NCBI GenBank assembly: GCA_017521405.1
Contig: JAFXCP010000021.1
Location: forward strand, 62,001-126,000
Direction: 5' to 3'
Source of the DNA: Akkermansia sp.
Lineage (GTDB): Bacteria; Verrucomicrobiota; Verrucomicrobiia; Verrucomicrobiales; Akkermansiaceae
DNA length: 64,000 nt
The notes beneath the pieces were generated by a model that was not told the DNA's origin, ran no database searches, and was given only the letters and a program-made list of their open reading frames with translations. Made by a program: the position numbers and the translations under genes. The first letter of the stretch is position 1, and every line of letters starts with the position of its first letter. This document shows, piece by piece, positions 40,677-50,882 of the stretch.

Positions 40677-43600
40677 ATGAAATTACACCTTCCTCTTTCT
40701 CTTCGCAAAAGTCTGATTGCATTATTTTCTGTAACGCTCGGCATTACGTGCATCCCCACCAATGCCGGCGTGATGCACTCTGATGCCACGATAGCTACCT
40801 ATGTGGATTTTGGACAAAACAAAGGGCGATACGTTATCGGAAATGCAGTCAACGATTTGTTGCAGCATATACGCACAACGGAAGGCGGCATCGGCATCGA
40901 ATATACGGATGGCACACAGACCTACTACATCTCCAATGAGCAAGGAATGATTGACTTTAGCGGGGTGCACGATGGAGGGCATTCTACACTAGTGGGACAG
41001 AACATGCTGGCCAGCGTGCTGCACAATGGTTCGCTGAATGCTTCCTTCTGCCAGGACGATTTGGGCAATGAGCATGCGCTGAATTACTCTGTATTAGACA
41101 TACGAGGCTCTGACACTTTCCGTTTGGCCCCGGATAACGGTAATGGCTCATCCTATGATTACATGTTGCAACGCCAAACTCGCATTGTAACGGATGTCGT
41201 TTCCGCGCCGGTATCCACGGTGGACATCAACACTCTGCCGGGACAACACATGTACCATGCAGGTGCCGGTATTATGGGCATGTACAACGAGGATACGGAC
41301 TCCATCAAAAATCTGGCTTGGGCCTATGCCTTCGTCATCGGCGATATTGATCTGATTACCGGCATCAGCATCTATGGGGAGACAGACAACCACAGCATCT
41401 ACAAAGAAGTAGGCTATGGAAACGGCATTGGTGCCAGCTTGGAAAATCCCTTACCCAATGCAACCCGAGGAGGTGATTCCGGAAGTCCGGTTTTCATTTA
41501 CAACACAGCCACCGGACAATACGAGTACGCGGCCGCCCACCAATCCGGTAATGGGCACTCTTGGGGACAAGCCCGAGGCAATTTAAAATGGACCCATGAA
41601 ACACTGGATGCCTTTAGCGTGCAGGTGGACATGAGCAGCTCGAACGAAGTCCACATTGGTGCCGTCAACACCCGGGGTGCCACCATTACAGATAACAAAG
41701 GCAATAGCGGCACCATCTATACAGGCACCATTACCACAGGCGGTAAAAGCCTGAGTTTTAAGGGTGTACAAAGCGGTCAATACACTTGGCGCGACATGAG
41801 CGACCTGAAAGATACACAAACATGGTACGCTTACGATGCAGGAAGATACGATGCCACAAATAACGCTGACGGTAAGCTCAACCAAAGCGTGACAGACCTC
41901 TTTTATACGGAAAACATCGTGCTGAATCCCACGCAAAAGCAGAATACCATTGTTCTGGATGCCACAGTGGACATGGGCGCAGGGTACATGGAGTTCCGTA
42001 AGGGTACGCTCGATTCCGCAGCCTTCACCATCACCGGCGAGGGAACCCAACTGCACACGGCCGGCTATGTGGTGAATGATGGTGTGGAAGTACACCTGAA
42101 GCTCACCAACCCGGCAGATTACATGACGGAATGGCGCAAGACAGGTGCCGGTGATTTCTATATCGATGGCACGGGTAATACAAATGCCCTGCTCAACGTA
42201 GGCGGAGGCGGTCGCACCTTCCTGCAACAAACAGGAGGTTATGCCGCTTACAATGTACTGGCTAATACAAATGCTTACGTCTGCATTGACAAGGTATCCC
42301 AAATCAAGCGCGATTTCACCTTTGGTGCAGGTGGGGGTACGCTTGATATGAATGGTAATACCATGAACTGGTACACCACCTCAACAGGGGATGACCACTT
42401 CACCATCAATGCCTTGACGGATGAAGCCATGATTACCAACGGAGCCACCACCGGGGCAACCCTTTTCTACAAGGAAGGAGGCGACACGGTATACAAAGGC
42501 TCTTTTAGCGATTCCGCCTCCGGCTCACTCTGCGTTAATTACCAAGGCAACGGCACATGGACTCTGCACAGCATCCATACCGATTTGAGCCACCATGCAG
42601 ACAGCGGTCTGACGGTGAGCAACGGAACCGTCATTCTTGTAGGCACCAACACAATTCATGGAGCAGGCTCCGAATCCGGGCTTAATGCGAATCGTTATCA
42701 TAATGAAAATGACTGGCACTATGCCGATGCCACCATGGATGTGACAGTGTGCGATGGAGCCACATTCGAACTTGGCAGCCATGCCCGCCTTACGGGGGAT
42801 GTAACAGTAAATACCGGAGGCACCTTCCTGATGAAGGAGGGCGTACGCCACGAGCAGGAATACATCGAAGGCGGCAGCAAACTGCAAGATACGAGCCTTT
42901 TCTCCAAGTTCTACGGACTGAAAGGCAATGTCAACCTAGCCTCAGGTGCCGACATGCTGATTAAATACAGCGAGGGTGTAACAGCCGGCACCACTTATGG
43001 TCACAGCATCTCCGGAGAAGGAAATGTGGCTATTGATTTGGGCGGCGGGGACAAACGCTTTGTGCTTTCCGGCAACAACAGCTTCAGCGGCACCAAGACA
43101 CTGCTCTCCGGAGGCTTGATTGCCACCAGCAATGCCGCATTGGGAAACACCGGCACCAACCGCTGGAAGATTGCTAAAGACGCTTGGCTGGCTTCCCATG
43201 GTTTTACGGACGATAGTGAAATCCTGAGCTACATCGATTCATCTTCCGAGGGTACTCTGGCTCTTTCGAATGATTTGACACAGCAGCTGAATCTCAATAC
43301 CCACAAGAGTCTTTATCTGGGCGCAGAACAAGGTCGCACCGTACAGTATGGTGCAGCTGGCACCACAATGGAATTAGCCGCAACGAATGGCGCGTGGCAC
43401 CTCGGCGGTGGCGGCGGTGATTTAATCGTGAACTTCAGGCTGACCGGAGAGAACAACCTGCTACTGGGAGCCAGCGCAAACTCCATCGGTAGTGTTTATC
43501 TCGCAAATACGGGCAATACATTCTCCGGCAACATCATCTTTGCAGGCGAGGGTGTAACGCTGGACTATGCCCCCGGAGCCCTCGGACAATCCAAAGCTAC

Positions 43601-46600
43601 ACTGAGCTATGGTAATGGTATGGCTCTTAATCAAGGAGCGGATATTGCCCGTATGGACGCGCTTTCCGATGGCATGGCACTGCTGAACAAGGCCGGTTCC
43701 GAGGCGGTTGTTCTGAGCGGGCACAGCACTCTGGTACTGGGTGCTTCCATGGATACAGTATACAGCGGCAATCTTACTTTGGCCGAGGGACAGGATTACC
43801 GCTTCGGAGCCATGAACGGAGCCTCGCTCACCATTGCCACCGAGTTGGATTCAGCCCATAACATCCTTGTCGATGGCCAAGGCACCACGGGGGGTACCGT
43901 CATTCTAGCCGGCAACACGGCTCTTGCCAGCAATCTTACCGTCATGGGCAGTCGTGATACCGCAGCAGCAGGCGATATTACCCTTGCCATAGGGCAGGAT
44001 GTGAATGCCACAGGTCTTATTTCCCTAAACAAGGGCGGTTCTCTGGATGTAGCAGGCCACCAACTGACAGTAAGCCAAGGCATTGCCGGAAGCGGAGTCG
44101 TAATTGACAGCACCGGAACCGGCACCCTTGTATTCGATACGAGTAACGGAGCAATCTCCACCAGTGCAGCAATGAATCTGGACACCATCTGCAAGGTGGG
44201 CACAGAAGATTTGAACATTAGCGGCACGCACGCCTTTGGCACGCTGGAAGTGGAGGAAGGCGCTCTCGTACTAAATGGAGACCTTACTGCCGCCGCCGAT
44301 AGCCAAATCCGACTGGGAGCTGGCACAACTCTGGATTTACAGAATTATCAGGCAAGCGTGGGCATCTCCATGGAGGAGAATGCAGGCACAGCCTCCCTTA
44401 CCGTACAAAATGGTACAACTGCCACCCTGAAAAACGGCATCAGCTTGGGCAAGGGCGCACAACTGAACCTGACGGGAGCCAACAGCGTGTACAGCCTGAG
44501 TGGCACCAGCTACGGCGGAGAAGAAGCCACCCTCTCCCTGCAGGCCATGGAACTCCAGTTCTCCACCAACAACGCCGTGGAAATCCTAGGCACGCTGGAT
44601 GTGCAAAATAATGCCAAAATTTACTCCAACGGTACAGCCACGGATATGGAGCGAAACATCAGCGAGTTGAAGGTTTCCAACAATTCCAAGGTTACGCTGG
44701 ATGAACGCACTTGGAGTACCGTATGGAACTTAGGCAAGCTGACGGGGGAAGGCGAGCTACACTGGAACTCCAACACTACACACAGTACAACCTCCCGATT
44801 GATTCTTAGCGGAGAGGGTGACTTCTCCGGCAGCATCTCCATGAATCGGCAGTTTGAGAACGAAAGCCGTACCCACGGTGCTTTCATCGAACTCGCCCAC
44901 AACAAAGCAGCTCAGAATGCAAGCATATCCCTCACAGGCAAATCCGCTAATGCAGTGGCCTCTTTAGCCATCAACACGGATAATGCCTACATCAAGGGGC
45001 TTGAAGGCAACTCCCACAGTTACGTTTACGCCGGAGAATCCCTTGTGGACGCACCCATGAGCGGCACAGCACGCCCGAGTGCTACCCGCGCCGCCCTGCT
45101 GACGATGGATGTGGATACCGGCAAGAGCTATACCTATGCCGGCATGCTGGGCAGTTCCGCTGACTCGCTCACTCAAGGGCTAAGCCTGGTAAAAACCGGT
45201 GCTGGCACGCAAATCTTCACCGGGAATGTTTCCGTAAACGACATCCGCGTACAAGGAGGACAGTTGCAGATTGATGCCGACAAACTCACCATGCGCGGCA
45301 ATGTGAGCATGGGCTATGGTGCCGGCTTGAGCATGGGGGATTACACCCTTGCAAACGGAAAGACTTTCCAAATCCTTAGCGGTGCGGAAGATGCTGCCCG
45401 GCAAGCGTATTTCTCCGGCACGCTGAATCTGGCAGGCGGTACGCTTTCCTTCTCCGGTGATGCCATGCAGAATGCCCTGAACCATGGAACGGCAGTACTG
45501 GGACTGGGAGCGCTAAACTATCAACCAAATAGCACCCAAGCCATTCATTTCGAGAATACTACCAAACTGACTCAAGGTTCCACGTATACCTTAGCCTCGG
45601 GGAATTGGTCCGGCATAAACTCCTTTACCACCACCGGTCTGAATTATTACAATGCCGTATTCTCTAGCGATGCAAATGGGCTGCATGTAACACTCGATTT
45701 GCAGGATGATTGCCAGATATGGGATGGCACAGAAAGTGCCGGCTCCTGGGATGCAAGCACCTTCGGCAGACAAGCCTCCATCCTTGGTAACAATTCCACG
45801 GCTGTATTTGATTCCTCCGCCTCCGGCAGGAATATTCTTGTAAGCAGCAATGTCACAGTGGGCAGTGCCGTATTCAACTCCGCAGAAGAATACAACGTAA
45901 GTGCTATGGGCGGTACCGCCAGCGTGGAAAACCTCCTTATCCAAGGTGGCGGCAATGTCACCATCGAGAATGGTATGACTGTGAGCGGAAAGACAACCAT
46001 CGAAGAAGGGCAACTCATCATCAAAGACACGAACACCCTCAAAGGCACTGTTTCCGGCAATGGCACCTTGGTACTGGATTGGGGTGCCGGCAATACGGGT
46101 ACTCCCACCCTTTCCGGGCTGGATACGCTGCATCTCGTTAGCGGCACCTATGGTCATGTCAACGCGCCCTTACAAAATGTGGACAACATTATTGTGGAAG
46201 CAGGTGCCACCTATGTTCAAGGTGTAAGTGCAGAGTACAATGGTAACATTACCTTCAAAGGCGGCACGCTGAGCCTCCTTGGCGGTTCCATCAGCGGCAA
46301 TCTCTCTCTGGAGGGGGATATCACCCTGTTTGTGCAGAGCTACGGGCTGGATGTAAAAGCCGAGGTGAAATCCCAATTTGTGGGGAATGGACACACCATC
46401 ACCCAAAATAGCGATTCCACCAGCGGTGTAATTCGCTTTGGTGGTGCCTCCTCCGGTGTTCTGGAAAACTATGTGGTAAAGAAGGGCATCCTTCAATTTG
46501 ACAGCAAATCCCACAGCGGGCATGGTACGCTTTCTGTCGAATCTCAAGGCAAGCTGCGTGTAGCAGGTGGTAGCCTCAGCGCAGAAAAAGTGAACCTGAA

Positions 46601-49600
46601 TCATGGTATGCTGGAGATGAAAGCCAATACCACGCTGATGACGGATATCAAAGTCAACAATGCCGGCAGCATTGCCATTGAAGGGAGTGATTCCAGCATC
46701 AAAGGCAGCATCTCCGGCCACGGCACACTCACCATGGCAAGCAGTGCCAATAGCAACAGCATCGTACAATCCACCATATTGGATGGGGATGACGGAGCTC
46801 TTGCACTGAATCACACAGGTGGCACCATCTCGCTCACTGCGGCCAATAGCCACAGCGGCGGTACCACCATCAATGGAGGAATGCTTATTACCCGCAATTC
46901 TCAGGCACTTGGCACAGGCGTAGTAACAGTGAATGATGGTACCCTACTGCTGGACATTACCGGCATGGGTGCCCTTGGTTCCATTTCGGAGCTGGTTCTC
47001 AACGGCGGCATGGTGGACGCCACCGCAGCCGGATACACGGCGGATTCCTGCTTGGCTCTGGGCGGCACAATCACGGCAAGTGGCGGTTACATTGATTTGG
47101 GCAACAATTTCACCTCCACAGGAACCACCTATACCATCTTCGATTTGACAACCGAAGGACTTGTGCTGGATAATCTCTCCTCACTCAAGAGCCACATTCT
47201 TGTGAACGGCAACACCCTCAGTGCCTACACCGGAGCCGATTTCCGGCAGGATGGAAACACGGTAACCCTCTCCTTCAGCAACTTCGAGCTTGCCAATTAT
47301 GTATGGAATGGCGGTACTTCTGCCACTATCTGGGATAAGGAAGCAGCCCTGTGGGATGTAACCCCCGATATTCCGAACGACAACATTGCCTTCAGCAATG
47401 GTACTAATGTGGTCTTTGCCTCCGATGCGGATGTAACGGTAGCTGATGGCGTATCCGTGTACAATTTGGACATCAAGGACAACGTAAACTTAGTAACTCG
47501 CGGCAAGGTGGATATCCAAGGCTCGCTGACAGTGGGCAACAACGTAAGTTGGGATTACTCCGGCGACATGCACCTGAGCTTTGCCGAGGGTGACATGAGC
47601 AAGTTCAAAGCCCTCAATGTGGGGAATGGCGCAAGTCTGACGATAAGCTCCACCAGCACCTCTAACACGGTAGCCGCCAATCTTGGGCAAGTAACAGGCA
47701 CGGGAGATGTAATCCTGAAACTCTCCGGTTCCAACAATGGCAAAGGCGTGAACCTCGCTAACTTTGCGGGGGATGTAACGCTGAAATCCGGTAATCTCTT
47801 GGCGGATACCACCACCCTTAATGAAGCATCCACATTGAAGATGGCTTCTAACAGCATGCTTATCTTCAATGGTTCAAACGTGGAAATCTCCAATAATATT
47901 GACCTGAATGGGACTAGCACTTTCTGGGTCAACAGCGGAAAATCCGGCATTATCTCCGGCTGTATCAGCGGCAGCTCCATTCTATACAAAGATGGCACCG
48001 GCTCCCTCACCTTCACGCAGCAGAACACCCATTCAGGACTTCTCCAAATCGATTACGGCAGCATTGTACTCGACATGGAAGATGGAGGCACCTACAAGCT
48101 GAACAATCGTGTTTCGGGCTGGTATGGCTCACTGGTGGTGGCTGATGGTACCACACTGGACAACAACGGCAAGAATGTGGGTGCCACTCTGGACTTACGA
48201 AGCGGCTCTACCGCCATCTTCACCAGAGCCGAGCAGATTACCTACAAAGCTAACGTCAATGCAGGGGCTACGCTGAGCATTCAGCAGGAATTCTCCGGTA
48301 CAGCATCTGTCAACTATATATATGGCAATGGCTTGCTGAATCTGAACCTGAGTGAGGCGGAAGGAAACAAACTTGCGGTGAGTAGCAGCTTCGGCGGCAC
48401 CACGCATATTCAATGCGGCAGCTTCACGCTCAACAACAGCAGCTTCGGCAACGCACTGAGTTTGGGAGAAGGCACTTCCATGTACCTTAGCTCTGGCAGC
48501 AGTTACACGATGAATAAGGGGCTGACCCTCACCGGCACGGCTCAGATTCACCAGAAGGATGGTGCCTCGTTCACTATTAACGGCAATATTTCCGGTTCAG
48601 GCATTTACGACCGCAGAGGAGACGGAGAACTCACCATCACGAGCAATGTCTCACTGGGCGGCATGCACCACAACAGTAATGGCACCACTAACCTGAATGG
48701 TACCACCTATCTCGGTGCTATTGATGTAGCGAGCGGTATTGTCAATATCAACGGTGCTGCGACGCTTGACCAAATCCGTATCGGTAGCGATGGTACACTT
48801 AATCTGAACCAGATAAAATCCGGGAAGATTAGTCTCGAGAACCTGAGCGGGACCGGTACACTCGGGCTGAATATCACAACGTCGAATTACAACAGCGTCA
48901 TTGCTGCGGATAATGCCTTTGAGGGTACAACCTATGTACGGAGTGGTAACTTTACCATCAACGGTAGCTCCTTCGGCAACACCCTGCGTTTGGCTCATGG
49001 GGTAAACTTCCAACTCAGTGGCGGCTCTACGGTCACGCTCAATGAGAATCTTGAGCTGGAAGGGACCTCGCAAATTCATCAAAACAGTAGTGCCAACTTC
49101 ACCATTAACGGCGATGTTAATGGTAATGGTACCTATGAACGCCGAGGCGGAGGTGTACTCACCATTAACGGAAATGTTAACTTGGAAGGCTTCCTCAATA
49201 ACATTTCCGGCTCCACCTCTTACCTGAAGGGGAACACCTCGCTGCAGCAGCTCTCCATCAGCCAAGGCTCCGTTATTCTGGAAGGGAAAGCCGACATTGA
49301 TGCTCTGAGGGCAACAGGCGGGCAAAGTGCCCTGCTCTACTCCGGAACGGATGGCAACAATGTGGATACTGTGCAACTTTCCAATAATGCCCGGTTGAAC
49401 ATTGGCAACAGCGTTACCCTCAACTCCATGGGAGGTATCACTGTGGGGCAAAACTCCACGTTGAGTTTGGAGTCTTTCGTAGTCATCAATGGTAATCTCA
49501 CCTTAGACGGGGCATCCGGTCTGAATATGGACAGCGTTGTTACGCTGAATGGCGAGCTTTCGCTGGGAGAAGGTCTCATTCTGGGAGGCGAGAGCTATAC

Positions 49601-49892
49601 GCAGGTGATGAATCTGAAGCAGGGCGAAACGCTGGTACTCTTCCAAGGTCTGGATAGCGTAAGTGTGGCATCCCTGTTACAACGCGGTGGAGCCGTTACT
49701 CTGGCTTCCGGGGATATGGTAAAAGCATCGGACTATTTCACCAATATCGGGAACGGAGATTTGATGCTCGCTTACACTGAAGACGAAGCCGGCAATGGCA
49801 CTCTCTCTATTGCCGCTGTACCGGAGCCTGCAACGGCCACGCTGAGTCTGCTGGCTCTGGCTGCACTGGCGGCTCGCCGCCGGAGAGCCTGA
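40677..49892 (+). CDS. Giant surface protein 2: S6-like serine protease, beta-strand repeats, PEP-CTERM tail
   Basis: A 3071-residue paralogue of the preceding protein, sharing its signal peptide (MKLHLPLSLRKSLIALF) and plan. The protease domain keeps YVDFGQNKGRYVIGNA, GMIDF, His116 (SVLHN), Asp161 (YDYMLQRQTRIVTDVVSAP, close to the SPATE Asp motif) and Ser268 (GGDSGSP). A passenger of about 2700 residues of beta-strand repeats follows, including two copies of a roughly 120-residue module also found once in the first protein. The tail VPEPATATLSLLALAAL plus AARRRRA is PEP-CTERM-like. No barrel is present. Nine kilobases without interruption suggest selection for function. Target unknown. Confidence 0.88.
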   Translation: MKLHLPLSLRKSLIALFSVTLGITCIPTNAGVMHSDATIATYVDFGQNKGRYVIGNAVNDLLQHIRTTEGGIGIEYTDGTQTYYISNEQGMIDFSGVHDGGHSTLVGQNMLASVLHNGSLNASFCQDDLGNEHALNYSVLDIRGSDTFRLAPDNGNGSSYDYMLQRQTRIVTDVVSAPVSTVDINTLPGQHMYHAGAGIMGMYNEDTDSIKNLAWAYAFVIGDIDLITGISIYGETDNHSIYKEVGYGNGIGASLENPLPNATRGGDSGSPVFIYNTATGQYEYAAAHQSGNGHSWGQARGNLKWTHETLDAFSVQVDMSSSNEVHIGAVNTRGATITDNKGNSGTIYTGTITTGGKSLSFKGVQSGQYTWRDMSDLKDTQTWYAYDAGRYDATNNADGKLNQSVTDLFYTENIVLNPTQKQNTIVLDATVDMGAGYMEFRKGTLDSAAFTITGEGTQLHTAGYVVNDGVEVHLKLTNPADYMTEWRKTGAGDFYIDGTGNTNALLNVGGGGRTFLQQTGGYAAYNVLANTNAYVCIDKVSQIKRDFTFGAGGGTLDMNGNTMNWYTTSTGDDHFTINALTDEAMITNGATTGATLFYKEGGDTVYKGSFSDSASGSLCVNYQGNGTWTLHSIHTDLSHHADSGLTVSNGTVILVGTNTIHGAGSESGLNANRYHNENDWHYADATMDVTVCDGATFELGSHARLTGDVTVNTGGTFLMKEGVRHEQEYIEGGSKLQDTSLFSKFYGLKGNVNLASGADMLIKYSEGVTAGTTYGHSISGEGNVAIDLGGGDKRFVLSGNNSFSGTKTLLSGGLIATSNAALGNTGTNRWKIAKDAWLASHGFTDDSEILSYIDSSSEGTLALSNDLTQQLNLNTHKSLYLGAEQGRTVQYGAAGTTMELAATNGAWHLGGGGGDLIVNFRLTGENNLLLGASANSIGSVYLANTGNTFSGNIIFAGEGVTLDYAPGALGQSKATLSYGNGMALNQGADIARMDALSDGMALLNKAGSEAVVLSGHSTLVLGASMDTVYSGNLTLAEGQDYRFGAMNGASLTIATELDSAHNILVDGQGTTGGTVILAGNTALASNLTVMGSRDTAAAGDITLAIGQDVNATGLISLNKGGSLDVAGHQLTVSQGIAGSGVVIDSTGTGTLVFDTSNGAISTSAAMNLDTICKVGTEDLNISGTHAFGTLEVEEGALVLNGDLTAAADSQIRLGAGTTLDLQNYQASVGISMEENAGTASLTVQNGTTATLKNGISLGKGAQLNLTGANSVYSLSGTSYGGEEATLSLQAMELQFSTNNAVEILGTLDVQNNAKIYSNGTATDMERNISELKVSNNSKVTLDERTWSTVWNLGKLTGEGELHWNSNTTHSTTSRLILSGEGDFSGSISMNRQFENESRTHGAFIELAHNKAAQNASISLTGKSANAVASLAINTDNAYIKGLEGNSHSYVYAGESLVDAPMSGTARPSATRAALLTMDVDTGKSYTYAGMLGSSADSLTQGLSLVKTGAGTQIFTGNVSVNDIRVQGGQLQIDADKLTMRGNVSMGYGAGLSMGDYTLANGKTFQILSGAEDAARQAYFSGTLNLAGGTLSFSGDAMQNALNHGTAVLGLGALNYQPNSTQAIHFENTTKLTQGSTYTLASGNWSGINSFTTTGLNYYNAVFSSDANGLHVTLDLQDDCQIWDGTESAGSWDASTFGRQASILGNNSTAVFDSSASGRNILVSSNVTVGSAVFNSAEEYNVSAMGGTASVENLLIQGGGNVTIENGMTVSGKTTIEEGQLIIKDTNTLKGTVSGNGTLVLDWGAGNTGTPTLSGLDTLHLVSGTYGHVNAPLQNVDNIIVEAGATYVQGVSAEYNGNITFKGGTLSLLGGSISGNLSLEGDITLFVQSYGLDVKAEVKSQFVGNGHTITQNSDSTSGVIRFGGASSGVLENYVVKKGILQFDSKSHSGHGTLSVESQGKLRVAGGSLSAEKVNLNHGMLEMKANTTLMTDIKVNNAGSIAIEGSDSSIKGSISGHGTLTMASSANSNSIVQSTILDGDDGALALNHTGGTISLTAANSHSGGTTINGGMLITRNSQALGTGVVTVNDGTLLLDITGMGALGSISELVLNGGMVDATAAGYTADSCLALGGTITASGGYIDLGNNFTSTGTTYTIFDLTTEGLVLDNLSSLKSHILVNGNTLSAYTGADFRQDGNTVTLSFSNFELANYVWNGGTSATIWDKEAALWDVTPDIPNDNIAFSNGTNVVFASDADVTVADGVSVYNLDIKDNVNLVTRGKVDIQGSLTVGNNVSWDYSGDMHLSFAEGDMSKFKALNVGNGASLTISSTSTSNTVAANLGQVTGTGDVILKLSGSNNGKGVNLANFAGDVTLKSGNLLADTTTLNEASTLKMASNSMLIFNGSNVEISNNIDLNGTSTFWVNSGKSGIISGCISGSSILYKDGTGSLTFTQQNTHSGLLQIDYGSIVLDMEDGGTYKLNNRVSGWYGSLVVADGTTLDNNGKNVGATLDLRSGSTAIFTRAEQITYKANVNAGATLSIQQEFSGTASVNYIYGNGLLNLNLSEAEGNKLAVSSSFGGTTHIQCGSFTLNNSSFGNALSLGEGTSMYLSSGSSYTMNKGLTLTGTAQIHQKDGASFTINGNISGSGIYDRRGDGELTITSNVSLGGMHHNSNGTTNLNGTTYLGAIDVASGIVNINGAATLDQIRIGSDGTLNLNQIKSGKISLENLSGTGTLGLNITTSNYNSVIAADNAFEGTTYVRSGNFTINGSSFGNTLRLAHGVNFQLSGGSTVTLNENLELEGTSQIHQNSSANFTINGDVNGNGTYERRGGGVLTINGNVNLEGFLNNISGSTSYLKGNTSLQQLSISQGSVILEGKADIDALRATGGQSALLYSGTDGNNVDTVQLSNNARLNIGNSVTLNSMGGITVGQNSTLSLESFVVINGNLTLDGASGLNMDSVVTLNGELSLGEGLILGGESYTQVMNLKQGETLVLFQGLDSVSVASLLQRGGAVTLASGDMVKASDYFTNIGNGDLMLAYTEDEAGNGTLSIAAVPEPATATLSLLALAALAARRRRA

Positions 49893-49918
49893 CGGCGCGG
49901 AACAGCAAGCTAAACGCA

Positions 49919-49958
49919 CATCCGCCTCTTCCCTTTCGGAAGAGGCGGATGTTTCGTT
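49919..49958. terminator. Bidirectional terminator between second giant gene and ispA
   Basis: A 14-bp perfect stem (49919-49932 with 49938-49951). Short T-rich sequence follows on the plus side. It sits between converging genes and can serve both. Confidence 0.8.
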
Positions 49959-49983
49959 AACGGCAATAATACGCGATGGCGAA

Positions 49984-50868
49984 TCAGTAATCCCGCTTGA
50001 GGAGATAATCACTAATGGCAAGGAGGTTCTCGCGGCGGCGGGCGGAGAACACATCCAAAGCTGCACGGGCAGCAGCCGTCAGCTCGCGGGCTTCCGCGCG
50101 GGCATTATCGATGCCCACCAAGGCCGGGTATGTGGCTTTTTGCACCCGGGCATCCTTGCCGATACTCTTGCCCAGCACCTCCGGGGAGGAGGTAACATCC
50201 AAAATATCATCAATAATCTGGAACGCCAGCCCCAAAGTACGGCCATAAATGGTAAGAGCTTCCAGCTGCTCCGGGGAACACCCGGCAGCCATTCCGCCCA
50301 AACGAACGGAAGCAATGATGAGGGCGGAGGTTTTGCCATGGTGAATAGACCGCAGCTCGTCCACATTCAGCGCGCGCCCTTCCCCTTCCAAATCCAGAAC
50401 TTGCCCGCCCACAAGGTGCAGGCTCCCGGTACGGTAGGCCAGCTCCGTCACATAATCGCAAGCGGAGTAACGTGCATTGCCCGGCACGCGCGCCAGTACG
50501 CCGAAAGCCTCCGTCAGCAAGGCATCTCCGGCCAGCACTGCCACGCCCTCCCCGAAAACCTTGTGGTTTGTGGGGCGGCCACGGCGCAAATCGTCATTAT
50601 CCATGCAAGGGAGGTCATCGTGGATAAGCGTGTATGTATGCAGCATTTCCAAAGAACAAGCGGCATTGAGAGCTTCCTCCCCGGTGCCGCCGCAGGCTTT
50701 AGCTGCCTCCAGACACAAAAGGGGGCGTATGCGTTTGCCGCCGGCGAAAATGCTGTAACGCATAGCTTTATGCAGCGTGGTCGGGGCTATATCTTCCCCG
50801 GGCAGTAGCTCGTTCATACGGGCTTCCACCTTCTCGGCCGATATTCGGATGAGTTCCTTGATGTCCAT
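49984..50868 (-). CDS. ispA: Polyprenyl diphosphate synthase (farnesyl type)
   Basis: A 294-residue trans-isoprenyl diphosphate synthase. First Asp-rich motif DDLPCMDNDDLRRGRPTNHKVFGE (about residues 84-107), second Asp-rich motif FQIIDDILDVT, plus GGKRIRPLLCLEAAKACGG near the start. Motif spacing and length fit IspA-type farnesyl/geranylgeranyl synthases rather than long-chain ones. It begins 14 bp after the asd stop and is presumably cotranscribed with it. Confidence 0.93.
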   Translation of the reverse strand: MDIKELIRISAEKVEARMNELLPGEDIAPTTLHKAMRYSIFAGGKRIRPLLCLEAAKACGGTGEEALNAACSLEMLHTYTLIHDDLPCMDNDDLRRGRPTNHKVFGEGVAVLAGDALLTEAFGVLARVPGNARYSACDYVTELAYRTGSLHLVGGQVLDLEGEGRALNVDELRSIHHGKTSALIIASVRLGGMAAGCSPEQLEALTIYGRTLGLAFQIIDDILDVTSSPEVLGKSIGKDARVQKATYPALVGIDNARAEARELTAAARAALDVFSARRRENLLAISDYLLKRDY

Positions 50869-50882
50869 GGCTGAAACGATTT

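Noticed and set aside
35000-49900. CRISPR-like or satellite repeats inside the giant genes
   Set aside because: The repeats are protein-level beta-strand modules with varied nucleotide sequence, not regular direct repeats with spacers.
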